From Luteibacter sp. dw_328 (GTDB lineage Bacteria > Pseudomonadota > Gammaproteobacteria > Xanthomonadales > Rhodanobacteraceae), in NCBI RefSeq assembly GCF_018449605.1, contig NZ_JAAVUW010000002.1, positions 124,001 through 188,000 on the forward strand: DNA of 64,000 bases. The letters are read 5' to 3'. Positions within the stretch are counted from its first letter, which is position 1, and every line of letters starts with the position of its first letter. The position numbers and the translations under genes are program-made. The notes beneath the pieces were generated by a model. That model made no database searches. It was not told the origin of the DNA and saw nothing but the letters and a program-made list of their open reading frames with translations. Positions 18,608-26,823 of the stretch are shown piece by piece.

Positions 18608-20599
18608 CTACTCATGCGGGGTGGTCAACTGTGGCACGGAACCCTTCTCATCCTGCTTCCGTGCCTGTTCCGTCAAAGCACCTCGAAGGTGTTCGATCTC
18701 ATTGGGCCAATACCGTTCTTGTCGCAGGATTAGTGCGTGGATCCATGCCATGCCGTCCATGGGTGAAGCGGCCGGCTTGGCAGGAAGCGTTTCGAACAGC
18801 GCGAGATGCCGTAATCCCCGGTCTGGGTACCCGGCGCTACCCAGGAGGGCCGCTTCATTCAAGGCGACTTTGGCGGTCGGCTCCTCGGCGAGCGCTTGTG
18901 CAAACAACGTCTGCGCCTGGGCGGGCTCGCCTGCGCGTAGCGCCATGCTGCCACGCAGGTGCGCAATGTCCTGCCGGCGGCCGGGCAAGGCTGCGACGCG
19001 AGGGTTGCTCGCCGTGGCATCGACAAGGTCGCGCAGGGCAACCTCGTTCAGTCCCGGGCACGGTGAACTGGAAAGGCTGTCGATGCGCCATTGGAACCAC
19101 CCGGTAAGAAGGCCCCCCGGATCGCGCGGTGCTATCGCGAAGGCACGAGCGGCGTAGCGCAGATCAGGCGTGGCGACGCCACCCGTCGCGCAATGGATGT
19201 CGATAAGGTTGATAGCGACCTGCGGCTCAGCCGCGAACTGAATGCTGGCTTTGTCAATCCGCTTTCGAGCGGCTCGTAAGAGTCCGCGCGAGTATTCGGT
19301 GCGGGCTGCATTGGCCTGGGCGCGAGGCGATTCGGGCTGCAGATCCGCCCATACGGTCGCTTGCGACAGTTGGTCTCCCCAAAGTGCGGCCTGCGACCGG
19401 GTCAGGAGAAAGAGGCCGGCCAGGAGGATTAAGGGTAGACCGCGTCGTAGCCACGCATAGCGCGACGAGACGATAGCCACGGACAAGGGCCAGAACATCA
19501 GCGCAGCGGGAAGATAGTTTCGGTGTTCGAAATAGAGTTCCAGCGGGACCGATGTCGATTCCAGTACATGGCCGGCGAGGAAGAAGAGGGCCGCGACTGC
19601 AACCGAGGGATAGCGACGACGAACGGCGATTGCTGTCCCGAAGAGAACAATCCATGCCAGTGGAGGCAGCCAGGCATACCAGGGATCGATGAGGGAGTTT
19701 GCCGGAGCGAGCTGGTCGTGGAAGAACGCACCGCCAGCCGGCCGCAGTAACCACAGCCTCGCGAGGTAGTCGAAGAGGATGGCAGGCTCAGAAATCAGGC
19801 GCTGACCGATGGTCCAACCGCGGGCGGGTAGTGGTGGCGCGCCGATGTTGGATACCGCCAACCACGCAAGCACGGTCAATAGCAACGCGCTCGGCAGCAC
19901 GAGAGCCAGGCGCACATGTCGGGCGTAGCGTTCGGCGGTCCGCTGCTCAAGCGGCGGCAGCGTCACTTCGATCGCCAGGATGAGCAAAGGGATAACGACG
20001 CCGTTTGCCTTGCACAGGATGGCGAGCACGGTGGCGCCGCCTGCGCCCAGATAGAGCCATGCTGCGGCGCGTGGAGACTCTCGGGCGAACGCATCACGCG
20101 CTACGAGCCAGGCGATCAGCGCGAGGAAGGCGAAGGTACTCGCGAGCATCGCTTCGCGTTGAACGACGTACAACACCGTCGACACGAGAAATGGATGCAG
20201 GGCCCACAAGGCCGCTGCGAACCAGGCGGCCGCACGCGAGCGGGAGCCAGGTAGTCCGTAGCGTTTCCCGAGGAGTGTGAGGAGGCAGCCCAGCAATAAC
20301 GCGTTGGCGAGGTGGATCGCGAGATTGGTGAGCTTGAAAGGAAGGGGGGCAGCGGGCCAGTCGCGCGCGTTCAGGGCAAAACTGACCAGGGCTAGCGGAC
20401 GTCCCGTGGGGTCGGCCGTCCCCGAGGTGACGTAGCGAATAAAGCTGCCTATGTCGCTGATCGGCCCACTCGCACCCAACGCGGGAAGACTGGCCCAATC
20501 GTCGAACAGGAAGGGGCCATTGAGGCCCGGCAGGTAAGCGAGCACCGTCGCGACGATGATCGCAGCCACCAGGAAAAGTGTGGCTCGGACTCCGGACAT
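18608..20599 (-). CDS. GT-C-like multi-membrane protein with C-terminal helical repeats (second copy)
   Basis: A 663-residue paralogue of the 15726-17708 protein with the same plan: N-terminal membrane segment, FLFDDW (acidic pair at residues 33-34), RPLALVSFALN, NLAIHLANALLLGCLL, about 12 membrane segments, and a soluble tail with TPR-like helices (ARAQANAARTEYSRG and following). It is the first gene after the pilA terminator on the same strand. In other bacteria a glycosyltransferase encoded immediately downstream of the pilin (TfpO, TfpW) glycosylates that pilin; this protein is a different, TMTC-like type in the same position. The start is ATG 20599; the open frame runs further upstream through the terminator. 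Confidence 0.75.
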   Translation of the reverse strand: MSGVRATLFLVAAIIVATVLAYLPGLNGPFLFDDWASLPALGASGPISDIGSFIRYVTSGTADPTGRPLALVSFALNARDWPAAPLPFKLTNLAIHLANALLLGCLLTLLGKRYGLPGSRSRAAAWFAAALWALHPFLVSTVLYVVQREAMLASTFAFLALIAWLVARDAFARESPRAAAWLYLGAGGATVLAILCKANGVVIPLLILAIEVTLPPLEQRTAERYARHVRLALVLPSALLLTVLAWLAVSNIGAPPLPARGWTIGQRLISEPAILFDYLARLWLLRPAGGAFFHDQLAPANSLIDPWYAWLPPLAWIVLFGTAIAVRRRYPSVAVAALFFLAGHVLESTSVPLELYFEHRNYLPAALMFWPLSVAIVSSRYAWLRRGLPLILLAGLFLLTRSQAALWGDQLSQATVWADLQPESPRAQANAARTEYSRGLLRAARKRIDKASIQFAAEPQVAINLIDIHCATGGVATPDLRYAARAFAIAPRDPGGLLTGWFQWRIDSLSSSPCPGLNEVALRDLVDATASNPRVAALPGRRQDIAHLRGSMALRAGEPAQAQTLFAQALAEEPTAKVALNEAALLGSAGYPDRGLRHLALFETLPAKPAASPMDGMAWIHALILRQERYWPNEIEHLRGALTEQARKQDEKGSVPQLTTPHE

Positions 20600-20614
20600 T
20601 AGGGCGCGACCATG

Positions 20615-20644
20615 AAAAAGGGGCCGGAAGCCGGCCCCTTTTTT
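20615..20644 (-). terminator. Rho-independent terminator downstream of pilA
   Basis: A near-perfect hairpin: AAAAAGGGGCCGG, a 3-base loop, then CCGGCCCCTTTTTT. Read on the minus strand it follows the pilA stop by about 18 bases and ends in a T-run. The A/T flanks make it usable in both directions. It should separate abundant pilin mRNA from the glycan operon, with partial read-through possible. Confidence 0.9.
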
Positions 20645-20661
20645 CAGTCCCGCAGCTTGCC

Positions 20662-21129
20662 TTACTTGCGGCAAGCGGTCGGCAGGAACTGGTCGGCAAC
20701 GTACGTGCCCTTACTGCCCGCGCCGGTGCTAGCCGCCTTGCAGTTCCAGGCAATGGTGCCGCCGTTGTCATAGGGCGACAGGACAATGACGCTCCCGTTG
20801 ATCTTGAGGTTGGCTTCCTGCGGGGCCGTATTGCTGAATGTGGCAACGATGATGCCGCCAGCCGCATTGACCTTCGAAACGTACTTGCCCAGGATCGAAA
20901 TGTCGGTGGCCAGGCCGGCGGAGCCGTTCTGCGTCGGCCACGTGCCCTTGTTGTTGTAGTACTCAGCAACGGCCGTCTTGGCACCGTCAGCGAGGTTCAT
21001 ACCTTCCGACACCTGGGTGCGGATGATGTAGTTCTGGTACTGCGGGATGGCGATAGCAGCCAGGATCGCGATGATGGCGACCACGATCATCAGTTCGATG
21101 AGCGTGAAGCCCTTCTGGACGTTCTTCAT
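20662..21129 (-). CDS. pilA: Type IV pilin PilA (major pilin candidate)
   Basis: A 155-residue type IVa prepilin. The leader MKNVQKG is cleaved by PilD before FTLIELMIVVAIIAIL, with Glu5 of the mature chain present. The C-terminal disulfide loop is bounded by Cys in AWNCKAAS and FLPTACRK. Transcription is predicted from the sigma-54 promoter at 21266-21281, with a 5' leader of about 125 nt, and ends at the hairpin 20615-20644. It resembles the second pilin (21434-21874) in the N-terminal helix and last residues but differs in the middle. Serine/threonine-rich stretches near the C terminus could accept a glycan; this cannot be told from sequence. Confidence 0.95.
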   Translation of the reverse strand: MKNVQKGFTLIELMIVVAIIAILAAIAIPQYQNYIIRTQVSEGMNLADGAKTAVAEYYNNKGTWPTQNGSAGLATDISILGKYVSKVNAAGGIIVATFSNTAPQEANLKINGSVIVLSPYDNGGTIAWNCKAASTGAGSKGTYVADQFLPTACRK

Positions 21130-21265
21130 GGAGTTTCCTCGTTGGTGTTGACTAACCGAAAAAAAAGTGACGCCCCCTGAGCCCTAGCACCTCACCCGTA
21201 ACCGGGGTCAGACGCTCCCTCACTTGCCTTTGGTCAGGAACGACCAGGAAGCTCGCCGCAAAGCC

Positions 21266-21281
21266 TGCACTGAATATGCCA
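21266..21281 (-). promoter_or_regulatory. Sigma-54 (RpoN) promoter of pilA
   Basis: On the minus strand the sequence is TGGCATATTCAGTGCA. The GG and GC dinucleotides are spaced exactly as in the -24/-12 consensus (TGGCAC-N5-TTGCA). pilA genes in Pseudomonas and Xanthomonas are RpoN/PilR dependent. The predicted start is near 21254, about 125 nt before the pilA ATG. Confidence 0.72.
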
Positions 21282-21433
21282 TGGCTCCCGCGACCGGCGT
21301 ATTGCCTCATATTTGCCGGTGCTGGGATTGTGCATCCTGTCACGCTTGCAGATCAACAGGAAAATTTCGCTGATTCAGTGGGTTGGAAGTGACTCTTGGG
21401 GTGACGCAGAGGGTCACATCGTGACATTTAAGG

Positions 21434-21874
21434 TCAGCTTTTTCGGCAGGCGGTGGGTAAGAATCGTGGGTCGATCGTCCCGTTACATGCCCAGGAAATA
21501 GTCCCGCCGGTGTTGATCGGAGAAAGTTGCAGCGTGGATGTACGAAGGTTTTCGTTGGTCTCGGCCATCGCGTACTTCACCGTGATGATGCCGGTGTCTT
21601 CGATCTTGACCGACGACACGTACTTGCCAGTCATCGATGCGGCAGTAGGAAGTCCGGCCGACTCATTCGAAGACGGGTACTGTCCCTTGTCGGTGAGAAA
21701 GTCCCAGATCGCCGCCTTAGCGCCAGAGGCAACGATGAAGCCCTCCGAGGCCTGCGTGCGCACGATGTAATCCCGATACGCCGGGATGGCAATGGCAGAC
21801 AGGATCGCGATGATCGCCACGACGATCATGAGTTCGATCAAGGTGAAGCCTGCTGAGACGCGGCTGTTGGACAT
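21434..21874 (-). CDS. Type IV pilin, second copy
   Basis: A 146-residue prepilin: leader MSNSRVSAG, then FTLIELMIVVAIIAIL with Glu5. The C terminus keeps the disulfide pair (ISWACNGT and FLPTACRKS). It is clearly a paralogue of the neighbouring pilA, but the central surface region is different. I place the start at ATG 21874, with AGGGGA ten bases upstream; the 60-codon open extension further upstream has no pilin similarity and runs over the promoter. It may be an alternative major pilin or a gene-conversion reservoir. A sigma-54 promoter of its own lies at 21905-21920. Confidence 0.93.
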   Translation of the reverse strand: MSNSRVSAGFTLIELMIVVAIIAILSAIAIPAYRDYIVRTQASEGFIVASGAKAAIWDFLTDKGQYPSSNESAGLPTAASMTGKYVSSVKIEDTGIITVKYAMAETNENLRTSTLQLSPINTGGTISWACNGTIDPRFLPTACRKS

Positions 21875-21904
21875 ATAAAGGTTCCCCTGTGACCGGCGAC
21901 GTTC

Positions 21905-21920
21905 AGCACGTTTCGTACCA
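21905..21920 (-). promoter_or_regulatory. Sigma-54 (RpoN) promoter of the second pilin gene
   Basis: Minus-strand TGGTACGAAACGTGCT fits TGGCACG-N4-TTGCT with two mismatches and perfect GG/GC spacing. Transcription would start near 21894, about 20 nt before the ATG at 21874, leaving just enough room for the AGGGGA ribosome site. Confidence 0.78.
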
Positions 21921-22044
21921 ATGTGAATTCCGGCGTGCGGGTGCACGTAGAAAGCGTGACGCACGTCTTTAAAAAGACATTCGCTTGCACCCCGGCTTAC
22001 ACCCCCGTACCGTCCTCCCCCAGCACAACCCCAAGGGAGCCCCC

Positions 22045-24132
22045 ATGAAACCACTTCTCGCCGCGCTGGCCCTCGCGCTGGCGTCCGGCCCCGTCCTGGC
22101 CGCCGACGCCGATAGCGCCGCCCCGCATCCTTTCTCCATCCGCGACCTGGTCATGATGGACCGCGTCGGGGATCCGCAGCTGTCGCCGGATGGGCGCTAT
22201 GCGCTCTTTACCGTGCGCGCCACGGATTACGCCGCCAACAAGGGCGTGACCTCCATCTATGTGATGGACCTCAATAAGCCGCCCCAGCCGGTCAAGGTAG
22301 TTGAAAAGGGTTCGTCGCCGCGCTGGGCGCCGGATGGTAAGTCCATCTTCTATTCGGCGCCGAAGGATGGGGTGGCCCAGGTCTGGCATCGCGCTTTCGA
22401 CGCCGATAACGCCAAGGGCCTGGCCCTGACCGTCCGTACGGGCGATGCCGTAACCACGGCCCCGCTCGATGTCGGCTCGTTCAAGCTTTCGCCGGACGGC
22501 TCGAAGCTGCTCCTGAGCTACGAGGTCTTTACCGACTGCGCCGACCTGGCCTGCACCAAGGAGCGCCTCGACGGTCGCGAGAAGGACAAGTCGACAGGCA
22601 CCGTCTACGACAAGCTCTTCGCCCGCCACTGGGATACCTGGGCCGACGGCCGTCGTAACCAGCTCTACATTGCTGACGCCAATAACGCCTCGCAGCCGGT
22701 GCTGCTGAGCAAGGGTATCGACGGCGACGTGCCGAGCAAGCCTTTCGGCGGGGAAGACGAGTTCACCTTCTCGCCGGACGGCAAGACCGTGTACTTCGAT
22801 GCACGCATTGCCGGCAAGACCGAACCGTGGTCGACCAACTTCGATGTCTATAGCGTGCCTGCCGATGGGTCCTCGGCTCCGACGAATCTCACGGCCGACA
22901 ACCTGGCATGGGATGCGAACCCCGTGGTGTCGCCGGACGGCAAGACCCTCTTCTATACGGCCATGAAAGATCCCGGCTCGGAAGCTGACCGTTTCGGCAT
23001 CTGGGCGCTGGACATCGCCTCGGGCTCGAAGCACGAAATCGATCCTTCGTGGGACCGCTCCGCCGGAACCCTCACGGTGTCGGCAGATGGCAAGACCCTC
23101 TACACGACCACGGACGACAACGGCCAGCATCCGCTGTTCGCCATCGACGTGGCGACGGGCAAGGCGACCACGCTGGTAACCGACGGCTCGGTCAGCGGGT
23201 ACTCGATCAGCGGCAACAAGATGCTTCTGACGCGCGACGACCTGAAGCACCCGGCCGATCTGTATACGGCCGGTACGAACGGCAAGAGCCTGAAGCAGGT
23301 CTCCCATTTCAACGCCAAGCGCATCAAGAGCGCACAGACCGGCGACTTCGAGTTCTACACGTTCAAGGGTGCGAACGGCGACACCGTGCAGGGCTATGTG
23401 GTCAAACCGGTGGGCTACAAGAAGGGTAAGACCTATCCGGTCGCCTTCGTCATCCACGGTGGTCCGCAAGGTGCGATGACCAACAGCTGGAGCTATCGCT
23501 GGAACGCCCAGACGTACGCAGGGCAGGGCTTCGCTGTGGTCACGGTGAACTTCCACGGTTCCACCGGTTATGGTCAGAAGTTCACCGACGCCATCTCGGG
23601 TGACTGGGGCGGCAAGCCGCTTGAAGACCTCAAGCTCGGCTGGAGTGCTGCGCTTTCCAAGTACAACTTCCTCGATGGCGATCGCGCGTGCGCCCTTGGT
23701 GCAAGCTACGGCGGCTACATGGTTTATTGGATCGCCGGTGTATGGAACCAGCCGTGGAAGTGCCTCGTCGACCACGATGGTGTCTTCGACGCACGCGCCA
23801 TGTACTACGACACGGAAGAGCTCTGGTTCGAAGAGAAAGAAAACGGTGGTACGCAGTACGACCATCCGGAAAACTACGAGCGCTTCAATCCGATAAACCA
23901 CGTGAAGGACTGGCGCGTACCGATGCTCGTCATCCACAGCGGCAAGGACTTCCGCATTCCGGAAACGCAGGGTTTGGGCGCGTTCACCGCGCTGCAGCGT
24001 CGTGGCATCCCGAGCAAGCTGTTGCACTTCCCGGATGAGAACCATTGGGTACTCAAGCCGCAGAACAGCGTGCAGTGGCATGAGACGGTGAATGCGTGGT
24101 TGAAGGAGTGGACGGCTCCTCAGGCCAAGTAA
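22045..24132 (+). CDS. Secreted S9-family prolyl oligopeptidase/dipeptidyl aminopeptidase
   Basis: A 695-residue serine peptidase of family S9 (DPP IV/acylaminoacyl-peptidase group), expected in the periplasm. The signal peptide is residues 1-20 (cleavage after VLA). An N-terminal beta-propeller with repeated SPDG motifs (LSPDGRYALF, FSPDGKTVYF, VSPDGKTLFY) is followed by an alpha/beta-hydrolase domain with nucleophile GASYGGY at about residue 554, an Asp near 637 (HSGKDFR) and His near 665 (ENHW). ATG 22045 has an AAGGGAG site. It is monocistronic, followed by a strong terminator. Confidence 0.95.
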   Translation: MKPLLAALALALASGPVLAADADSAAPHPFSIRDLVMMDRVGDPQLSPDGRYALFTVRATDYAANKGVTSIYVMDLNKPPQPVKVVEKGSSPRWAPDGKSIFYSAPKDGVAQVWHRAFDADNAKGLALTVRTGDAVTTAPLDVGSFKLSPDGSKLLLSYEVFTDCADLACTKERLDGREKDKSTGTVYDKLFARHWDTWADGRRNQLYIADANNASQPVLLSKGIDGDVPSKPFGGEDEFTFSPDGKTVYFDARIAGKTEPWSTNFDVYSVPADGSSAPTNLTADNLAWDANPVVSPDGKTLFYTAMKDPGSEADRFGIWALDIASGSKHEIDPSWDRSAGTLTVSADGKTLYTTTDDNGQHPLFAIDVATGKATTLVTDGSVSGYSISGNKMLLTRDDLKHPADLYTAGTNGKSLKQVSHFNAKRIKSAQTGDFEFYTFKGANGDTVQGYVVKPVGYKKGKTYPVAFVIHGGPQGAMTNSWSYRWNAQTYAGQGFAVVTVNFHGSTGYGQKFTDAISGDWGGKPLEDLKLGWSAALSKYNFLDGDRACALGASYGGYMVYWIAGVWNQPWKCLVDHDGVFDARAMYYDTEELWFEEKENGGTQYDHPENYERFNPINHVKDWRVPMLVIHSGKDFRIPETQGLGAFTALQRRGIPSKLLHFPDENHWVLKPQNSVQWHETVNAWLKEWTAPQAK

Positions 24133-24141
24133 GGCTGCGTG

Positions 24142-24172
24142 AAGACGGCGCCCATAGGGTGCCGTCTTTTTT
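24142..24172 (+). terminator. Rho-independent terminator after the S9 peptidase gene
   Basis: AAGACGGCGCCC, a 3-base loop, then GGGTGCCGTCTTTTTT. It is a 10-bp GC-rich stem with one G-T pair followed by six T, ten bases after the stop codon. Confidence 0.92.
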
Positions 24173-24205
24173 CTTGCGGTACGTATCGAATACTTAGGGG
24201 CTGTC

Positions 24206-25330
24206 TTGGAAAGCAAGAATCAAAGGTACGAGCCAGGGCTCGACCATATCCGTGCCTTTGCGGCATCGTGGATCGTTGTGTATCACGCGTTTCAGTTGAT
24301 ATCCGCGAAGCTGATCCATGATGCTCCGTTCGACCCCTACCAGGACTGGGTGATCAGCCCGAATCCGCTTTCCGCGTTGATCACCGAGGGGCATACCGCT
24401 GTCGGCCTCTTTATGGTGTTGAGTGGCTTCGTTCTCGCGCGCGCCGCGATTGGCTCGGAGGTGGACTACTGGAAGTTCATCAAGAATCGTTTGCTGCGCA
24501 TCTATCCGATGTTCATCGCGATCGTTTTCGCGGGCGTGGCGTTGACGGGCGGTACCGTTTCGCTGGATGCATTGCTCATGACACTGATTCCACTCGGGTC
24601 GGTGCATGCCATGGCCAACCTCGGTCCGTTCGCGAACTCGCTTTGGGCGGTTTCGGTCGAGTTTCAGTTCTACCTTCTTTTTCCTTTCCTGATGGTGTTC
24701 CTCGCTCGCCGAGGACCCCGTCAGTTGTGGCTTATCATTCTCGCGGCCATCGCGCTTCGGGCACTCGTTTTCGGGTCGGGCGGTGACATGCGTTATGTTC
24801 CGTACTTCACAATCATCGGTCGAATCGATGAGTTCCTGCTTGGCATCCTGGCCGCGCACTTCGTGGCATCCCGACGGTCGCTGTCGCCCTGGCTGATGAT
24901 CCCCATGCTGGCCGTGTGCGTAGGTGTTCTCTTTGCATACAATCAAGGGCATGGCTACGTATCTAACGCGCCATGGAAGCTGATCTGGCCAACCGTCGAG
25001 GGACTCATGTGGGCCGCCTTTATCGCGATCTATTTGTCCGTGTGTCGGTACATGCCGGCGCCGGTTTCGCGACTGCTTTCCGCTCTTGGAACCATCAGCT
25101 TTTCAATGTATCTGGTGCACTTCATTATCGTGTCCATCGTCGTGGCCTTCGTCGGTAGCCGGATGGCGGTAGGAAACGATCCGCATCTGTTGGCTTTGAC
25201 GATCGGCCTAGTCGTTATTCTCCCTGTCACTATCCTGCTATCGCGACTGACGTATGCCGCTATCGAGGCGCCATTCCTCGATCTCCGCGTACGGTATCTT
25301 CGGCGCCTTCCTGAGCCGGTAGTCGAGTAG
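24206..25330 (+). CDS. Acyltransferase-3 family membrane protein (OafA-like)
   Basis: A 374-residue integral membrane acyltransferase of the OafA/NodX type, which O-acylates surface sugars. The N-terminal signature YEPGLDHIRAFAASWIVVYHAF includes the conserved His in the first membrane segment, and the later F.V.LSGFVLAR and LWAVSVEFQFYLLFPF stretches are typical. About ten membrane segments follow. The start is TTG 24206 with AGGGG upstream; no better ATG keeps the N-terminal signature. It is the last recognisable housekeeping-type gene before the accessory mosaic. Substrate unknown; O-antigen, exopolysaccharide or the pilin glycan are possible. Confidence 0.9.
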   Translation: MESKNQRYEPGLDHIRAFAASWIVVYHAFQLISAKLIHDAPFDPYQDWVISPNPLSALITEGHTAVGLFMVLSGFVLARAAIGSEVDYWKFIKNRLLRIYPMFIAIVFAGVALTGGTVSLDALLMTLIPLGSVHAMANLGPFANSLWAVSVEFQFYLLFPFLMVFLARRGPRQLWLIILAAIALRALVFGSGGDMRYVPYFTIIGRIDEFLLGILAAHFVASRRSLSPWLMIPMLAVCVGVLFAYNQGHGYVSNAPWKLIWPTVEGLMWAAFIAIYLSVCRYMPAPVSRLLSALGTISFSMYLVHFIIVSIVVAFVGSRMAVGNDPHLLALTIGLVVILPVTILLSRLTYAAIEAPFLDLRVRYLRRLPEPVVE

Positions 25331-25560
25331 ACAGAATTCAGTCATCGTGACATGGCGCTATCCTCGTAGCACGTGGTGACGAGGCGAGGGCGCGTCGGGG
25401 AATGTGGATTCTGAAGCTCTGGCCACGCTAAGGGAACGCCTCAGCGCGTTTCGTCTAACGGGCGGTCGATGAACCTGTGAGTCAGGATGATTCGCGGCAT
25501 GTCGTGCTTGCACGGCATGCCGCAACCCGGGAGTGGCGTGCCTTACTCAATGAGGATCCG

Positions 25561-25845
25561 ATGTCTGTATCGACTGATAGGTCGGCAGGTCATCGTCCCA
25601 GCTACTCGATCGATGCCGATGCCTCAGTGCACGACCTGTTGAACGATGCCACCGAGTGGTTGCAATCCTCGCGCGGCATCACGGAGTTGCTCGCTGATCT
25701 GCTTCATCAAGCCGAGTCGGTAAACTGCCTTCGAATGGCATTGGGGCTTGAGGCAATCGGAGCACTTACCCAGGCAGGCGTAAGGTGCGCCACAGAGGCA
25801 CATGCGCGGCTTTGCTGGGAGGAGGCCCAGGAGGGGGAGGGCTGA
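25561..25845 (+). CDS. Small DUF3077/DUF6124-like protein
   Basis: About 94 residues, predicted as two or three helices: the segment ASVHDLLNDATEWLQSSRGITELLADLL, then LRMALGLEAIGALTQAGVRCATEAHARL. The layout recalls short pseudomonad proteins annotated DUF3077/DUF6124, but that match is from memory. I prefer ATG 25561 (GAGGA just upstream); an in-frame GTG at 25477 gives a 122-residue version. A broken copy of its 3' end recurs at 28821-28877, and the DNA before it (25372-25432) recurs at 28736-28793, so it was part of a duplicated module. It opens the accessory mosaic. Confidence 0.55.
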   Translation: MSVSTDRSAGHRPSYSIDADASVHDLLNDATEWLQSSRGITELLADLLHQAESVNCLRMALGLEAIGALTQAGVRCATEAHARLCWEEAQEGEG

Positions 25846-25848
25846 GCA

Positions 25849-25920
25849 GTTGACGATGGATAGCCTTGCGGCGAGGATATCTCGCGGTCCACGGCCGCTT
25901 CCGGGATCAAGGGAAATGAT
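25849..25920 (+). repeat. Dispersed intergenic repeat, copy 1
   Basis: First of five related stretches running from a GTTGACGATGG-like start through TTGCGGCGA...CTCGCGG to GGGATCAAGGGAAATGAT. It starts four bases after the stop of the DUF3077-like gene and ends at the ATG of a small decayed frame. Other copies: 28878, 29551, 31024 and 32756. Confidence 0.7.
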
Positions 25921-25984
25921 TGTCCTGTTTTACGCCAGTTTGGCTATGTCGTCGCAGACCGAAGTTATTCCGGGGGGCGAATGA
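25917..25984 (+). pseudogene. 5' remnant of a secreted SH3-like protein gene
   Basis: A 22-codon frame reading MIVLFYASLAMSSQTEV and ending at TGA. It matches the signal peptide of the intact gene at 31092 (MIVLLHMLLATSTQS) and is preceded by the same intergenic repeat. An internal piece of the same gene occurs at 27350-27410, so a former copy has been broken up around the genes at 25981 and 27069. Confidence 0.5.
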
Positions 25985-26823
25985 GTTCGGGTGAATCGCC
26001 CTCGCCGTCGGGTCTACCCGACGGAGGACGCGTGGTGGTCGCGGATGCCGATTATTCATGCGTGCTACGTATTGACGGCAGTGTGCTCGACTTCGATGCC
26101 ATTGACTCAGCATTGGGCGTGCGCGGCGAACGTAGACACATGACCTGGCGTGCGACCCGTTGGAGGCCGGCGGTCGACCTGCAACGCTGGGAGTTTCCGG
26201 AACCTGAGGACGGGAGCTGCCGGACGTGGTCGTCACTGGAGGACGCGCTCCGCTTCACCGTGGAGCGCATGTTACCTGCCCGGGAACGTCTCGGAAGCTA
26301 CGTCGAGTCCGACCAGGTGTACTGGTGGATCGGTTGCTTTCATCGAGCACCGTCATCGACGATCTATATGCCACACGATCTGGTCGAACAACTGAAGGAT
26401 CTCGGCGTTCCCGTCATCTTGAGCAATTACTTCCGCGTTTCGGAGGAAGAGGAGACTGACGAGGATCGCGCCCGAGTTATCGAGGAGGTGGACGAGGGAG
26501 GTCCAAACCATACGTATCGCTTCTGGATCGGCGTAGCGGGCGGTCCACGCGAAAAATACCTGTCGCGAAATGACGGATGGACTCCGCTCGGCGAGGCAAC
26601 CGACTTCTCGGTGGCCGAGTACTCTCTGGACTTCAGCGGCGTCAGGCTTCCGGTGGGCGAACGCATTGTCGGGTTCGACATGACGGCTACGTCGTCTTAC
26701 GTTTCGAACATGCGGACTATCCCGAACGGCTGGGATATCGATGTGATAACCAACCTTCGTGGATTGCTCATGTCAGCGGGAGCATTTTTGTCGGCGCTGC
26801 CGCTATCGACCTGGCTTCGTTGA
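25981..26823 (+). CDS. DUF4279-domain protein, likely immunity type; possible 3' frameshift
   Basis: A 280-residue protein. About residues 20-135 look like a DUF4279 domain: SCVLRIDGSVLDFDAIDSALGV, the GxxxxxxTWRATRW stretch, and IYMPHDLVEQLKDLGVPVIL, the typical beta-helix ending. DUF4279 proteins occur as immunity proteins in polymorphic toxin loci. The second half (from about residue 155) is a separate unrecognised domain. The frame stops soon after a run of five T at 26785-26789; one more T would join it to a downstream frame that continues plausibly to 26999. Either the gene is truncated or the base call is short by one. Confidence 0.6.
   Translation: MSSGESPSPSGLPDGGRVVVADADYSCVLRIDGSVLDFDAIDSALGVRGERRHMTWRATRWRPAVDLQRWEFPEPEDGSCRTWSSLEDALRFTVERMLPARERLGSYVESDQVYWWIGCFHRAPSSTIYMPHDLVEQLKDLGVPVILSNYFRVSEEEETDEDRARVIEEVDEGGPNHTYRFWIGVAGGPREKYLSRNDGWTPLGEATDFSVAEYSLDFSGVRLPVGERIVGFDMTATSSYVSNMRTIPNGWDIDVITNLRGLLMSAGAFLSALPLSTWLR

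Noticed and set aside
21413-21425. Inverted repeat GTCACATCGTGAC as a terminator of the second pilin gene
   Set aside because: The stem is 5 bp and no T-run follows on the minus strand.
21997-24216. 739-codon minus-strand frame opposite the S9 peptidase
   Set aside because: The plus frame has a signal peptide, ribosome site, catalytic motifs and terminator; the minus frame has none.
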